The notes beneath the pieces are model-generated. The model was not told where the DNA came from. It saw only the letters and a program-made list of their open reading frames with translations, and ran no database searches. Of a stretch of DNA of 55,839 nt, positions 33,952 through 42,084 are shown one piece after another (position 1 is the first letter of the stretch; the number at the start of each line of letters is the position of its first letter). A program made the position numbers and the translations under genes. This DNA is from CAZTZY01 sp964617765 (GTDB lineage Bacteria > Pseudomonadota > Gammaproteobacteria > Pseudomonadales > DT-91). The stretch covers positions 1-55,839 of the forward strand of contig CAZTZY010000005.1 of the NCBI GenBank assembly GCA_964617765.1, written 5' to 3'.

Positions 33952-34332
33952 CTACGCACCGTTCTGTGTTGGCTGATCAACTTTCTTTATTAACCGAGAC
34001 CACATTTTGGTTATTTCGATATGTAACTCAGTATTACTAAAATCACCAAGCCCTGCTCGAGCCAAAATTATCATATCAATTGCAGGGAGTTGATGTTGAT
34101 GCAAACGAAATGACTCGCGGATAATACGCTTTACACGATTTCTTTGCACGGCATGGCGAATATTTTTTTTGGCGATAACTAGGCCGAGGCGGGGGTGTTT
34201 CAAGCCGTTATTCCGACCTAAACAGAGAATTTCCTTACTGGAAGTTTTCCATTTAACATCATCGAAAACGGCTTTGTAATCCGTGGCATTTAACAGCCGG
34301 CAAGATTTATCAAAAAAGAGTCGATCTGCCAT
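33952..34332 (-). CDS. rnpA: ribonuclease P protein component
   Basis: Protein subunit of RNase P, which matures tRNA 5' ends. The 126 residues include HPRLGLVIAKKNIRHAVQRNRVKRIIRESFR, whose RNR signature binds RNA, and an LPAIDMIILARAG strand. The frame is open up to a TTG at 34347, adjacent to the rpmH stop, but the ATG at 34332 gives an N-terminus (MADRLFFDKSCRLLN) that aligns with family members. Neither has a clear Shine-Dalgarno sequence, so translational coupling to rpmH is likely. Confidence 0.93.
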   Translation of the reverse strand: MADRLFFDKSCRLLNATDYKAVFDDVKWKTSSKEILCLGRNNGLKHPRLGLVIAKKNIRHAVQRNRVKRIIRESFRLHQHQLPAIDMIILARAGLGDFSNTELHIEITKMWSRLIKKVDQPTQNGA

Positions 34333-34347
34333 GCTATTAAGTGACAA

Positions 34348-34482
34348 TTATACAGCTAAACGATGGCGACCTTTTGCACGACGACGGCTAAGTACTTGAC
34401 GGCCACCTTTTGTTGCCATGCGACTACGGAAACCGTGTGTACGCTTACGTTTAATTACGCTAGGTTGGAATGTTCTTTTCAT
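34348..34482 (-). CDS. rpmH: 50S ribosomal protein L34
   Basis: 44 residues: MKRTFQPSVIKRKRTHGFRS, then MATKGGRQVLSRRRAKGRHRL and AV. This is a textbook L34, rich in Arg/Lys. It is the first gene of the rpmH-rnpA-yidD-yidC-mnmE operon and the last gene before the presumed origin. Confidence 0.98.
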   Translation of the reverse strand: MKRTFQPSVIKRKRTHGFRSRMATKGGRQVLSRRRAKGRHRLAV

Positions 34483-34533
34483 GGTTTTCTGCCAATGTTT
34501 TCTAGTTAAAATTACCCACTAAAAGGGCGTGAG

Positions 34534-34562
34534 ATTATAGAGACAATAGTTGCCGAATTCAA
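34534..34562 (-). promoter_or_regulatory. promoter of rpmH operon
   Basis: On the minus strand TTGAAT (34562-34557), a 17-base spacer and a perfect TATAAT (34539-34534) lie about 50 bases upstream of the rpmH start. This is a strong sigma-70 promoter, suitable for a ribosomal protein operon. Confidence 0.75.
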
Positions 34563-34692
34563 TAACACATAAAAACAATCTGTGGCTTGTTGGCCCGTTT
34601 ATATATATGGGTCGATGAATTTCGTCGATAAGCCATTGAAAAATAGTAAGTATTTTAAACAAATAACAATTTATAAATAGGATATTAACATC

Positions 34693-34701
34693 TTATCCAC
34701 A
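34693..34701 (+). promoter_or_regulatory. DnaA box 1
   Basis: Perfect TTATCCACA, plus orientation, in the rpmH-dnaA spacer. Confidence 0.75.
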
Positions 34702-34812
34702 GGCAATTTTCTGCGGCAGTTGAAAACTCCATAAAAGCCATTATTCATAACACATTGAAAAATAAAAACATAAATTAATCCAGCCCCCAAAATGCTTTTA
34801 AATTCAAGTTTT

Positions 34813-34821
34813 TGTGGATAA
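34813..34821 (-). promoter_or_regulatory. DnaA box 2
   Basis: Perfect TGTGGATAA (TTATCCACA on the minus strand), facing box 1 across about 110 bp of AT-rich DNA. Confidence 0.75.
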
Positions 34822-34961
34822 GTATTTGAAGGGAAGATAAAATAGTTTTCAATTTATAACCCCATCAAGAAGCCCTTTGTATAAATAGACAATGGCAAAA
34901 ATGCCACTTTTTTCTGAGTCCGTAAAACGTTCAGACAGGAGTTAATAAGGATAATAAAGTC

Positions 34962-36398
34962 GTGCAAGCAACAGATATTTGGCAGCAATGTTGTTCGTCA
35001 TTAAAGGATGAACTCCCCTCACAACAATTTTTTACATGGATCCGGCCATTGCAGATAGAAGTTAATGCCACAGGGGCGTTATGTTTATCTGCACCTAATC
35101 GTTTCATTCAGGATTGGGTTAAAAACAAATATTTGTCGCGGATAGAACAGTTATTAGAAAAACATAGCCAAGGGCATTTTCAGACTGTTTCATTAACAAT
35201 AGCGGATGCAGGAAGATTGCCTTTAATGAATGCGGTTGAAGATATTGTTCCGCAAACACCTATTTTGAACAATGAGGATGTCAACGGGGCACCTGGGAAT
35301 ATTACTCAGGCGCACTCAATTGAATCATCATCTCGAGATGCCAATTTAAAAATAGCGTTGGCGGATCCGGTATCGCACCAAAGTAATGTTATTCCAAATT
35401 ATAATTTCGATACCTTTGTAGAAGGAAAGTCTAACCAATTAGCCAGAGCTGCCGCTATGCAAGTTGCTGAAAATCCAGGCGGCGCGTATAACCCGTTTCT
35501 ACTGTATGGCAGTAGTGGCTTGGGCAAAACCCATTTAATGCATGCCGTGGGCAATGCGCTTTTACAAAAAAATCCTAATGCCAAAGTGCTTTATTTGCAT
35601 TCAGAAAAATTTGTGGCTGATATGGTAAAAGCACTACAGCTAAATGCTATAAATGACTTTAAGCGATATTATCGTAATATCGATGTATTACTCATTGACG
35701 ACATTCAGTTTTTTGCCGGTAAAAACCGCTCTCAGGAAGAATTTTTTCACACCTTTGAGGCTCTGTTAGGCGAAGGGCGTCAGATTATATTAACGTGTGA
35801 TCGTTATCCAAAAGAGATTAAGGGAATAGAGGATCGTTTGCGTTCCCGATTCGGATCGGGTTTAACAATAGCAGTAGAGCCGCCTGAGCTTGAAACAAGA
35901 GTCGCCATACTTCTGAAGAAGGCAGACCAACGAGGTGTTCAATTACCTAAGGACGCAGCTTTTTTTATTGCCCAGAGAATTTGCTCCAACGTAAGAGAAT
36001 TGGAGGGGGCGTTAAACAGGGTTATTGCACAAGCGCATTTTAAGGCGCGCGCCATAGATATAGAGTTAGTCAAGGATTCGCTTAAGGATTTACTCTCATT
36101 ACAGGATAGGCTGGTCAGTATTGATAATATCCAAAAAACGGTGGCCGAGTATTATAAAATAAAAGGGTCAGATTTATTGTCTAAACGCAGAACCAGATCT
36201 TTGGCCAGGCCGAGGCAGGTAGCCATGTCATTGGCAAAACAATTAACCAGCCATAGTCTTCCAGAGATTGGCGAAGCTTTTGGCGGCAGAGACCACACAA
36301 CGGTTTTGCATGCGTGTAAAAAGATTGCTGAATTAAATGAGAGCAATAATGATATAAGAGAAGATTTAAAGAATCTTTTGCGTATACTAACAACATAG
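34962..36398 (+). CDS. dnaA: chromosomal replication initiator protein DnaA
   Basis: AAA+ initiator that binds DnaA boxes and opens oriC. The 478 residues start at GTG with TAAGGA upstream. Domain I begins TDIWQQCCSSLKDELPSQQF, followed by a variable linker. Domain III has Walker A YGSSGLGKTHLMHAVG near residue 182 and Walker B VLLIDDIQFFAGK near 243. Domain IV ends with the DNA-binding signature FGGRDHTTVLHACKKI. Full length. It is the first of the dnaA-dnaN-recF-gyrB set. Confidence 0.97.
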   Translation: MQATDIWQQCCSSLKDELPSQQFFTWIRPLQIEVNATGALCLSAPNRFIQDWVKNKYLSRIEQLLEKHSQGHFQTVSLTIADAGRLPLMNAVEDIVPQTPILNNEDVNGAPGNITQAHSIESSSRDANLKIALADPVSHQSNVIPNYNFDTFVEGKSNQLARAAAMQVAENPGGAYNPFLLYGSSGLGKTHLMHAVGNALLQKNPNAKVLYLHSEKFVADMVKALQLNAINDFKRYYRNIDVLLIDDIQFFAGKNRSQEEFFHTFEALLGEGRQIILTCDRYPKEIKGIEDRLRSRFGSGLTIAVEPPELETRVAILLKKADQRGVQLPKDAAFFIAQRICSNVRELEGALNRVIAQAHFKARAIDIELVKDSLKDLLSLQDRLVSIDNIQKTVAEYYKIKGSDLLSKRRTRSLARPRQVAMSLAKQLTSHSLPEIGEAFGGRDHTTVLHACKKIAELNESNNDIREDLKNLLRILTT

Positions 36399-36450
36399 AT
36401 ATTATATTCTTTTTACGGTAAAAACGGTCATACATTAGGAAGCAAAAATA

Positions 36451-37563
36451 ATGAAATTTAGTGTTCAAAGAGAGGCATTATTAAAATCGTTAAGTTTAGT
36501 TGCAGGTGTTGTAGAGCGTCGCCAAACACTTCCAGTATTAGCTAACGTTTTATTTGATATTAAAGACCAAACCCTTTCATTAACGGGTACAGATCTGGAA
36601 GTAGAAATTACCGGACGTGTTCAATTAAATGAACCGGTTTCAGCGCCTGAGCCGATCACTGTGCCTGCCAAAAAATTATTGGATATCTGCAAGTCGTTAC
36701 CTGATGGCTGCACAATAAATTTTAATGCGGCGGATAAACAAAAAGTTATAGTCAGTGCAGGACGAAGCAAGTTTACCCTTTCAACGCTTCCCGCAAGTGA
36801 ATTTCCTAATGTAGAAGAAGGTGACGTAAAAGCCAGATTTACCATATTGCAGGGCCAATTGAAGCGTTTGATTGAAAGAACGGCTTTTGCTATGGCGCAG
36901 CAGGATGTTCGGTTTTATTTAAATGGCATGTTATGGGAACTAAGTCCGCAACAATTACGTGTTGTTGCTACCGATGGCCATCGTTTAGCGCTCTGTGACT
37001 TGAAGTCAGATTCTATTACTGTCGAAAGCGTTACCCAGATTATTGTTCCCCGAAAAGGGGTTTTGGAGCTTGCGCGCTCATTGACGTCTGATGAAGCGTC
37101 CGTCGAGATCGGGTTTGGACAAAATCATTTAAGGGCTAAAACAGCAGACTTCACCTTTACGACTAAATTGGTGGAAGGTAAATTTCCGGACTATCAGAGA
37201 GTTCTTCCTCGCGGAGGAAACAAGATCGTACTGGGCTCTCGCCTGGGTTTAAAAGAAGCGTTCAATCGGGCCGCTATCTTGTCGAATGAAAAATATCGTG
37301 GTGTACGTTTTGTTTTATCAAATGCCTCATTAACCATTCAGGCCAATAACCCCGAACAAGAAGAAGCAGAAGATACGTTGGCTGTTGATTATGCGGGTGA
37401 TGGCCTGGAAATCGGCTTCAATGTGAATTACCTGATTGATGTAACTAATGTATTAACTGGCGAGACAATAAAGTTAACATTGTCTGACTCCAATAGCAGT
37501 GTATTGCTTGAAGAAGCTGCTGATAGTGATTCTGTTTATGTCATTATGCCAATGCGCCTTTAA
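36451..37563 (+). CDS. dnaN: DNA polymerase III beta sliding clamp
   Basis: Ring-shaped processivity clamp. The 370 residues begin MKFSVQREALLKSLSLVAGVVERRQTLPVL, with three similar ~120-residue domains. They end in VYVIMPMRL, the conserved C-terminal tail of the clamp and its protein-binding pocket. AGGAAG precedes the ATG. A terminator-like stem overlaps its last codons. Confidence 0.97.
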   Translation: MKFSVQREALLKSLSLVAGVVERRQTLPVLANVLFDIKDQTLSLTGTDLEVEITGRVQLNEPVSAPEPITVPAKKLLDICKSLPDGCTINFNAADKQKVIVSAGRSKFTLSTLPASEFPNVEEGDVKARFTILQGQLKRLIERTAFAMAQQDVRFYLNGMLWELSPQQLRVVATDGHRLALCDLKSDSITVESVTQIIVPRKGVLELARSLTSDEASVEIGFGQNHLRAKTADFTFTTKLVEGKFPDYQRVLPRGGNKIVLGSRLGLKEAFNRAAILSNEKYRGVRFVLSNASLTIQANNPEQEEAEDTLAVDYAGDGLEIGFNVNYLIDVTNVLTGETIKLTLSDSNSSVLLEEAADSDSVYVIMPMRL

Positions 37564-37582
37564 TCGGCGCATTGCTATTTTT
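37551..37582 (+). terminator. terminator-like hairpin overlapping the dnaN stop codon
   Basis: AATGCGCC-TTTAATC-GGCGCATT is a perfect 8-bp stem whose loop contains the dnaN TAA, followed by GCTATTTTTA. It resembles a rho-independent terminator or attenuator between dnaN and recF and could lower recF expression. Confidence 0.6.
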
Positions 37583-37623
37583 ATCATTGCCTGCCTGTCC
37601 CTGCCCTGCCCTTTTTCCTCTTT

Positions 37624-38790
37624 ATGTATATAAAACGCCTTCAGATTGAAGAGTTAAGAAATCTTAAGCAAGTCTCACTTGATAATTTGGGTGTACTTAA
37701 CTTCTTTGTCGGGGCTAACGGCGCAGGAAAAACATCGTTACTAGAAGCCATTTCAATTATTAGCCAAGGCCGCTCTTTTCGTAATAACAAGGTGCAGACG
37801 GTAATTAGTCAAGATCAGGCAGCTTTACGGGTTTTTATTGAATGTATTGATGAGACTAATACCCATCATAAATTAGGTATAGAGCGAGATCGGAAAAACC
37901 AGTATTTAATAAGAATTGATGGTGCTAATGCTGAGACCCTGGCAGAGCTTTCCGCCATCTTGCCCGTCGTTGTTCTGGATTCAACGGCATTTGACTTGCT
38001 TGATGGATCACCATCCGTACGCAGAAGGTTCATTGATTGGGGAGTGTTCCACGTGGAACATGGGTTTTATGATAACTGGAAAGCATTTAACCGCGCATTG
38101 AAACAGAGGAATGCCCTTCTCAGGGCTAATGTGCCGGACTATAAGGCCTACGAACCTTGGGACTTGGAGTTGGCTTATCATGCGGTCGAAATTGAAAGTT
38201 ACCGGCTACAATTTCTGGATGTATTTCACCCGCAACTTCAGTCAACGCTGGAGGCTCTAGGGGCAGAGTCTAACCATGAAATATTCTATAAAAATGGATG
38301 GAGCATAGATCGACTGGACATTGCCGACGCATACAGTCATCCGGATAAGTCAAGACCAGAACCAGTGTCGGCGCAAGAGCTACTGAAATTACTGCAGTCA
38401 CAATTCCAGAGGGATTTAAAGTATCAGATAACGCATCTCGGCCCCCATAAGGCGGATATACAATTAAGAATCCACCGTAACGACGTTAAGGATATTTATT
38501 CTCGCGGCCAAAAAAAGGTTCTTGTTGCGGCAATGAAATTAGCCCAGGCCAAAACAGTAAAGGCCAGCAATAGTCATAAAAGCCCGGTTTTGTTGCTTGA
38601 TGATCTACAATCAGAGCTTGATGACCACCATCTCAATATGTTTATAGATTATATAAAAGCTGAAGGCTACCAGTGCTTTATTACTGCCGTCGATGATCGA
38701 GTTTATAAGAGTAATGCTGATAAAGCACGGATGTTTCACGTGGAACGTGGTAAAATAACCCCAATAATGGATGTTTCACGTGGAACATAA
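37624..38790 (+). CDS. recF: DNA replication and repair protein RecF
   Basis: SMC-like ATPase that helps load RecA at gaps. The 388 residues start IKRLQIEELRNLKQVSLDNLG. Walker A FVGANGAGKTSLLEAISI lies near residue 28, the signature YSRGQKKVLVAAMKLAQ near 296, and Walker B PVLLLDDLQSELDDHHL near 320. No Shine-Dalgarno sequence is visible before the ATG. The C-terminus is odd: MFHVERGK, where family members usually end within about ten residues, is followed by ITPIMDVSRGT. Both MFHVERG and MDVSRGT are encoded by parS sequence read in two frames. Confidence 0.95.
   Translation: MYIKRLQIEELRNLKQVSLDNLGVLNFFVGANGAGKTSLLEAISIISQGRSFRNNKVQTVISQDQAALRVFIECIDETNTHHKLGIERDRKNQYLIRIDGANAETLAELSAILPVVVLDSTAFDLLDGSPSVRRRFIDWGVFHVEHGFYDNWKAFNRALKQRNALLRANVPDYKAYEPWDLELAYHAVEIESYRLQFLDVFHPQLQSTLEALGAESNHEIFYKNGWSIDRLDIADAYSHPDKSRPEPVSAQELLKLLQSQFQRDLKYQITHLGPHKADIQLRIHRNDVKDIYSRGQKKVLVAAMKLAQAKTVKASNSHKSPVLLLDDLQSELDDHHLNMFIDYIKAEGYQCFITAVDDRVYKSNADKARMFHVERGKITPIMDVSRGT
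38045..38060. promoter_or_regulatory. parS: parS site 1 (inside recF)
   Basis: TGTTCCACGTGGAACA is a perfect 16-bp palindrome of the conserved chromosomal parS type, the ParB loading site. In recF it encodes part of GVFHVEHG. Confidence 0.9.
38732..38747. promoter_or_regulatory. parS: parS site 2 (near recF 3' end)
   Basis: TGTTTCACGTGGAACG keeps the TTYCACGTGGAA core, with the outermost base pair mismatched. It lies 40 bases before site 3. Confidence 0.75.
38772..38787. promoter_or_regulatory. parS: parS site 3 (adjoining recF stop codon)
   Basis: TGTTTCACGTGGAACA, a near-perfect parS palindrome whose last base adjoins the recF TAA. With site 2 it forms a direct repeat of GGATGTTTCACGTGGAAC. 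Confidence 0.85.
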
Positions 38791-38835
38791 TAATAGTGAC
38801 ATACTCCAACAAACCGCTAAGGAGCTTGGAAAATA

Positions 38836-41256
38836 ATGAGTGAAAATACCTACGACGCTTCCAGTATTACCGTACTCAAAGGTCTGGATGCCGTAAGAAA
38901 ACGCCCTGGAATGTACATTGGCGATACTGATGATGGGAGTGGCTTGCATCATATGGTTTTCGAGGTGGTAGATAACTGTATTGATGAGGCTTTGGCAGGA
39001 TATTGTTCAGAAGTACGTGTAGTAATACATCCTGACGAGTCTGTTTCTGTTTCTGACAATGGCCGAGGCATACCTACGGAAATCCATGAGGAAGGCGTAT
39101 CTGCAGCTGAAGTTATAATGACAGTACTTCATGCGGGGGGGAAATTTGGCGGAGAAGACTCATCTTATAAGGTATCCGGAGGATTACATGGTGTTGGGGT
39201 GTCGGTTGTTAATGCCCTTTCAGAGCAATTGCGCCTGATAATTCGTCGAAAAGGCAAGGTGCACGAGCAAGTTTATCGGCATGGTGTTCCACAAGCGCCA
39301 TTGGCTGTTATTGGAGAAACACAAGAAACTGGAACAACAGTCACCTTTCATCCGTCAGCAGATACTTTTACTAATATAGAATTTCACTTTGATATTTTGA
39401 GTCGACGCTTGCGTGAGCTTTCATTCCTTAACTCAGGAGTGAAGATAGTATTAAAAGATGAGCGTTCAGGCGTAGAAGAAATCCATTTTCATGAGGGTGG
39501 CGTTAGAGCGTTTGTGGAATATCTTAATACTAATAAAACCCCGATTAACCAGATATTTTATTTCAACACTCAAAGTCCTGATGGAATAGGTGTTGAAATT
39601 GCCATGCAGTGGAATGATGGATTTCAGGAAAATGTGTATTGTTTTACCAATAATATTCCACAGCGAGACGGTGGAACCCATTTGGCAGGATTTAGGGCTG
39701 CGTTAACAAGAAGCCTGAATACCTATATTGAAAATGAAGGCTTTGGAAAAAAAGACAAGGTAAATACAACCGGCGACGATGCCCGTGAAGGGTTAACTGC
39801 GATTGTTTCCGTAAAAGTTCCCGACCCCAAGTTTTCATCGCAAACAAAAGATAAGCTGGTTTCTTCTGAAGTAAAAACCGTTGTTGAACAATCCATGAAT
39901 GAGGCACTTACCAGTCATTTGATGGAAAACCCGGGTAATGCCAAAATCATTGTCCAAAAGATGCTGGATGCAGCAAGAGCTCGAGAAGCTGCGCGTAAAG
40001 CACGAGATATGACTCGCCGCAAAGGCGCGCTGGATATCGCCGGTTTGCCAGGCAAGTTGGCAGATTGTCAGGAAAAAGACCCTGCCCTATCTGAATTGTA
40101 CCTCGTAGAGGGTGATTCTGCGGGAGGATCGGCAAAACAAGGCAGAGATCGCCGTGCGCAAGCTATCCTGCCCTTAAAAGGCAAGATCCTGAATGTCGAA
40201 AAAGCACGCTTCGATAAAATGCTGTCTTCGGCAGAAATAGGTACTCTGGTTATCGCCTTGGGCTGTGGTATTGGCCGTGAAGAGTTTAATCTCGAAAAAC
40301 TGCGGTATCACAGCATTATTATCATGACCGACGCCGATGTTGATGGTTCGCACATTCGTACCCTGTTGCTGACGTTCTTTTTCCGTCAAATGCCGGCATT
40401 AATTGAGGCTGGCCACATCTACATAGCCCAGCCACCGCTCTATAAGATAGCTAAAGGCAAACAACAGCAATATTTGAAAGACGATGAAGCACTGGATCAA
40501 TTTCTGACTCAATCTGCGTTTGAAGATGCTGCGATTCATGTCAATGCCAGCGCCCCGGGCATTGTGGGCGAGGCATTACAGCGGTTGGTCGACAAATATC
40601 GTGCAGTAATGAAAAGCATAGTTCGATTATCACGCCTTTACCCTTCGGAATTAATGGAAGCGATGATTTATATTCCCGCTTTGGCGATTGAGGATTTAAA
40701 AAGCCAGGAAAAGGTACAGGCATGGGCCGAGCAACTAAAAAACCAGCTGGAAACCAGTAATATCACAGGCAGCCATCGTTATAGCTTTGATGTGATATTT
40801 AACGAAGAGCGCCAGATATATTGCCCTAACATAATTATTATGGCGCATGGCATGCCCAAAGAACATATCTTTGGATTTGAATATTTCTCATCAAAAGAAT
40901 ATGCATCATTTGTTTCGGTAGGTGCAGAGATTGCCCATCTGATCGAAGAGGGTGGCTATTTCCAGCGCGCAGAAAAAACGTTTGAAACGCGCAGTTTTAA
41001 AGAGGGGCTCGAGTGGTTAATTAAAGAAGCCAAGCGCGGTTATGGTATCCAGCGTTATAAAGGTCTGGGCGAAATGAACCCGGAACAATTATGGGAAACT
41101 ACCATGGATCCCGAGGCGCGTCGTATGTTAAAAGTCACAATTGAAGATGCCATCGCCGCTGACCAGATATTCACCACCTTGATGGGCGACCAAGTAGAAC
41201 CACGTCGAGCGTTTATTGAAGAGAATGCATTAAAAGTGGCGAATCTGGATGTCTAG
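38836..41256 (+). CDS. gyrB: DNA gyrase subunit B
   Basis: ATPase subunit of gyrase, which introduces negative supercoils. The 806 residues have the GHKL ATPase motifs EVVDNCIDEALAG near residue 50, SVSDNGRGIPTEIH near 72 and GGLHGVGVSVVNALS near 115. The TOPRIM domain shows LVEGDSAGGSAKQGRDR near 425 and IIIMTDADVDGSHIRTLLL near 500. The C-terminal RYKGLGEMNPEQLWETTMDP is invariant. AAGGAG precedes the ATG. Full length. Confidence 0.98.
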   Translation: MSENTYDASSITVLKGLDAVRKRPGMYIGDTDDGSGLHHMVFEVVDNCIDEALAGYCSEVRVVIHPDESVSVSDNGRGIPTEIHEEGVSAAEVIMTVLHAGGKFGGEDSSYKVSGGLHGVGVSVVNALSEQLRLIIRRKGKVHEQVYRHGVPQAPLAVIGETQETGTTVTFHPSADTFTNIEFHFDILSRRLRELSFLNSGVKIVLKDERSGVEEIHFHEGGVRAFVEYLNTNKTPINQIFYFNTQSPDGIGVEIAMQWNDGFQENVYCFTNNIPQRDGGTHLAGFRAALTRSLNTYIENEGFGKKDKVNTTGDDAREGLTAIVSVKVPDPKFSSQTKDKLVSSEVKTVVEQSMNEALTSHLMENPGNAKIIVQKMLDAARAREAARKARDMTRRKGALDIAGLPGKLADCQEKDPALSELYLVEGDSAGGSAKQGRDRRAQAILPLKGKILNVEKARFDKMLSSAEIGTLVIALGCGIGREEFNLEKLRYHSIIIMTDADVDGSHIRTLLLTFFFRQMPALIEAGHIYIAQPPLYKIAKGKQQQYLKDDEALDQFLTQSAFEDAAIHVNASAPGIVGEALQRLVDKYRAVMKSIVRLSRLYPSELMEAMIYIPALAIEDLKSQEKVQAWAEQLKNQLETSNITGSHRYSFDVIFNEERQIYCPNIIIMAHGMPKEHIFGFEYFSSKEYASFVSVGAEIAHLIEEGGYFQRAEKTFETRSFKEGLEWLIKEAKRGYGIQRYKGLGEMNPEQLWETTMDPEARRMLKVTIEDAIAADQIFTTLMGDQVEPRRAFIEENALKVANLDV

Positions 41257-41284
41257 ATAAAAAAGATTATTTATGCGTGAAATT

Positions 41285-41317
41285 AAAGCCCTGATGTAAA
41301 AATCGGGGCTTTTTTTA
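41285..41317 (+). terminator. rho-independent terminator after gyrB
   Basis: AAAGCCCTGAT-GTAAAA-ATCGGGGCTTT followed by a T run: an 11-bp stem with one G-U pair and a clean U-tract. It ends the dnaA-gyrB block and faces the convergent acyltransferase gene. Confidence 0.88.
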
Positions 41318-41322
41318 TAATC

Positions 41323-42069
41323 TTATTGAGTCCGGGGTTGGCGGATATTTGCTTCAATCCACTGCTCGGCTTCATTGGTGAGTTCCAGGGCAGTTTTACC
41401 GTTAGGATAAATTGGCTTACTAATAACCACATCTACAATCCCCGGCCTTTTCAGGAAAGTATCTGCTGGCCAGAAATAGCCGGCATTATGGGAGATCAGC
41501 ACTAAAGGCACATTAGCACTGATAGCAAGTGCTGCCCCGCTTCGGGCATATTTGCCGGTTTCGCCCCAGCGTATACGAGTGCCTTCGGGGAAAATTAAAA
41601 TGGGTAGATTGTCTTCTTTGAGACGAATCAAGCCTGTAGCTTGAATTTGCTTCAATGCCTGCTTTGGGTTGCTGCGATCAATCGGTATTGTTTTCATCAT
41701 CCGTAATCCCCAGCCAAATCCGGGTATTTTTAACAGTTCTTTTTTAAGAATGAGGCTGACAGGATAAAATAATAATAACAAAAAGTAGGTTTCCCATTGG
41801 CTTTGATGTTTTGCCAACACAATAAACGTACCGTCTTTGGGAAGGTTTTCAAGGCCAGTAACTTTGTAATCAATACCAGCAAGATGTTTAGTTAAAAATA
41901 TGGTTATCCGGTTCCAGTTAGCCAAATAAGAAAACTTGGTTTCAAAGGGTAAAAACCAGATGAAAAACACAGCGGTCAAACAAAACGCCAAACAAAATGA
42001 GGCAAAAACCAGATAGAAAACCAGCGAGCGCAAAAGCATTATTGGATAACTCATACTACGAAAACTCAC
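41323..42069 (-). CDS. plsC: 1-acyl-sn-glycerol-3-phosphate acyltransferase (PlsC family)
   Basis: Inner-membrane enzyme of phospholipid synthesis that acylates lysophosphatidate. The 248 residues have an N-terminal membrane segment, then the catalytic block LAKHQSQWETYFL (HX4E form, common in proteobacterial PlsC) near residue 88. FPEGTRIRWGETGKYARSGA near 160 holds the glycerophosphate-binding motif III. It is located after gyrB, as in Pseudomonas. A gmhB gene often found next to it is absent. Confidence 0.88.
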   Translation of the reverse strand: MSFRSMSYPIMLLRSLVFYLVFASFCLAFCLTAVFFIWFLPFETKFSYLANWNRITIFLTKHLAGIDYKVTGLENLPKDGTFIVLAKHQSQWETYFLLLLFYPVSLILKKELLKIPGFGWGLRMMKTIPIDRSNPKQALKQIQATGLIRLKEDNLPILIFPEGTRIRWGETGKYARSGAALAISANVPLVLISHNAGYFWPADTFLKRPGIVDVVISKPIYPNGKTALELTNEAEQWIEANIRQPRTQ

Positions 42070-42084
42070 AAGAAACAGGGTTAG

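Larger units (their letters stand above)
34563..34961. other. oriC: probable chromosomal replication origin (oriC) and dnaA leader
   Basis: AT-rich spacer between rpmH and dnaA, where transcription direction flips. It contains two perfect, oppositely oriented DnaA boxes, TTATCCACA at 34693-34701 and TGTGGATAA at 34813-34821, separated by AT-rich DNA. rpmH-oriC-dnaA is the Pseudomonas-type position. A TATAAA at 34880-34885 may be the dnaA -10. Only two perfect boxes are visible, so further boxes would have to be degenerate. Confidence 0.7.
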
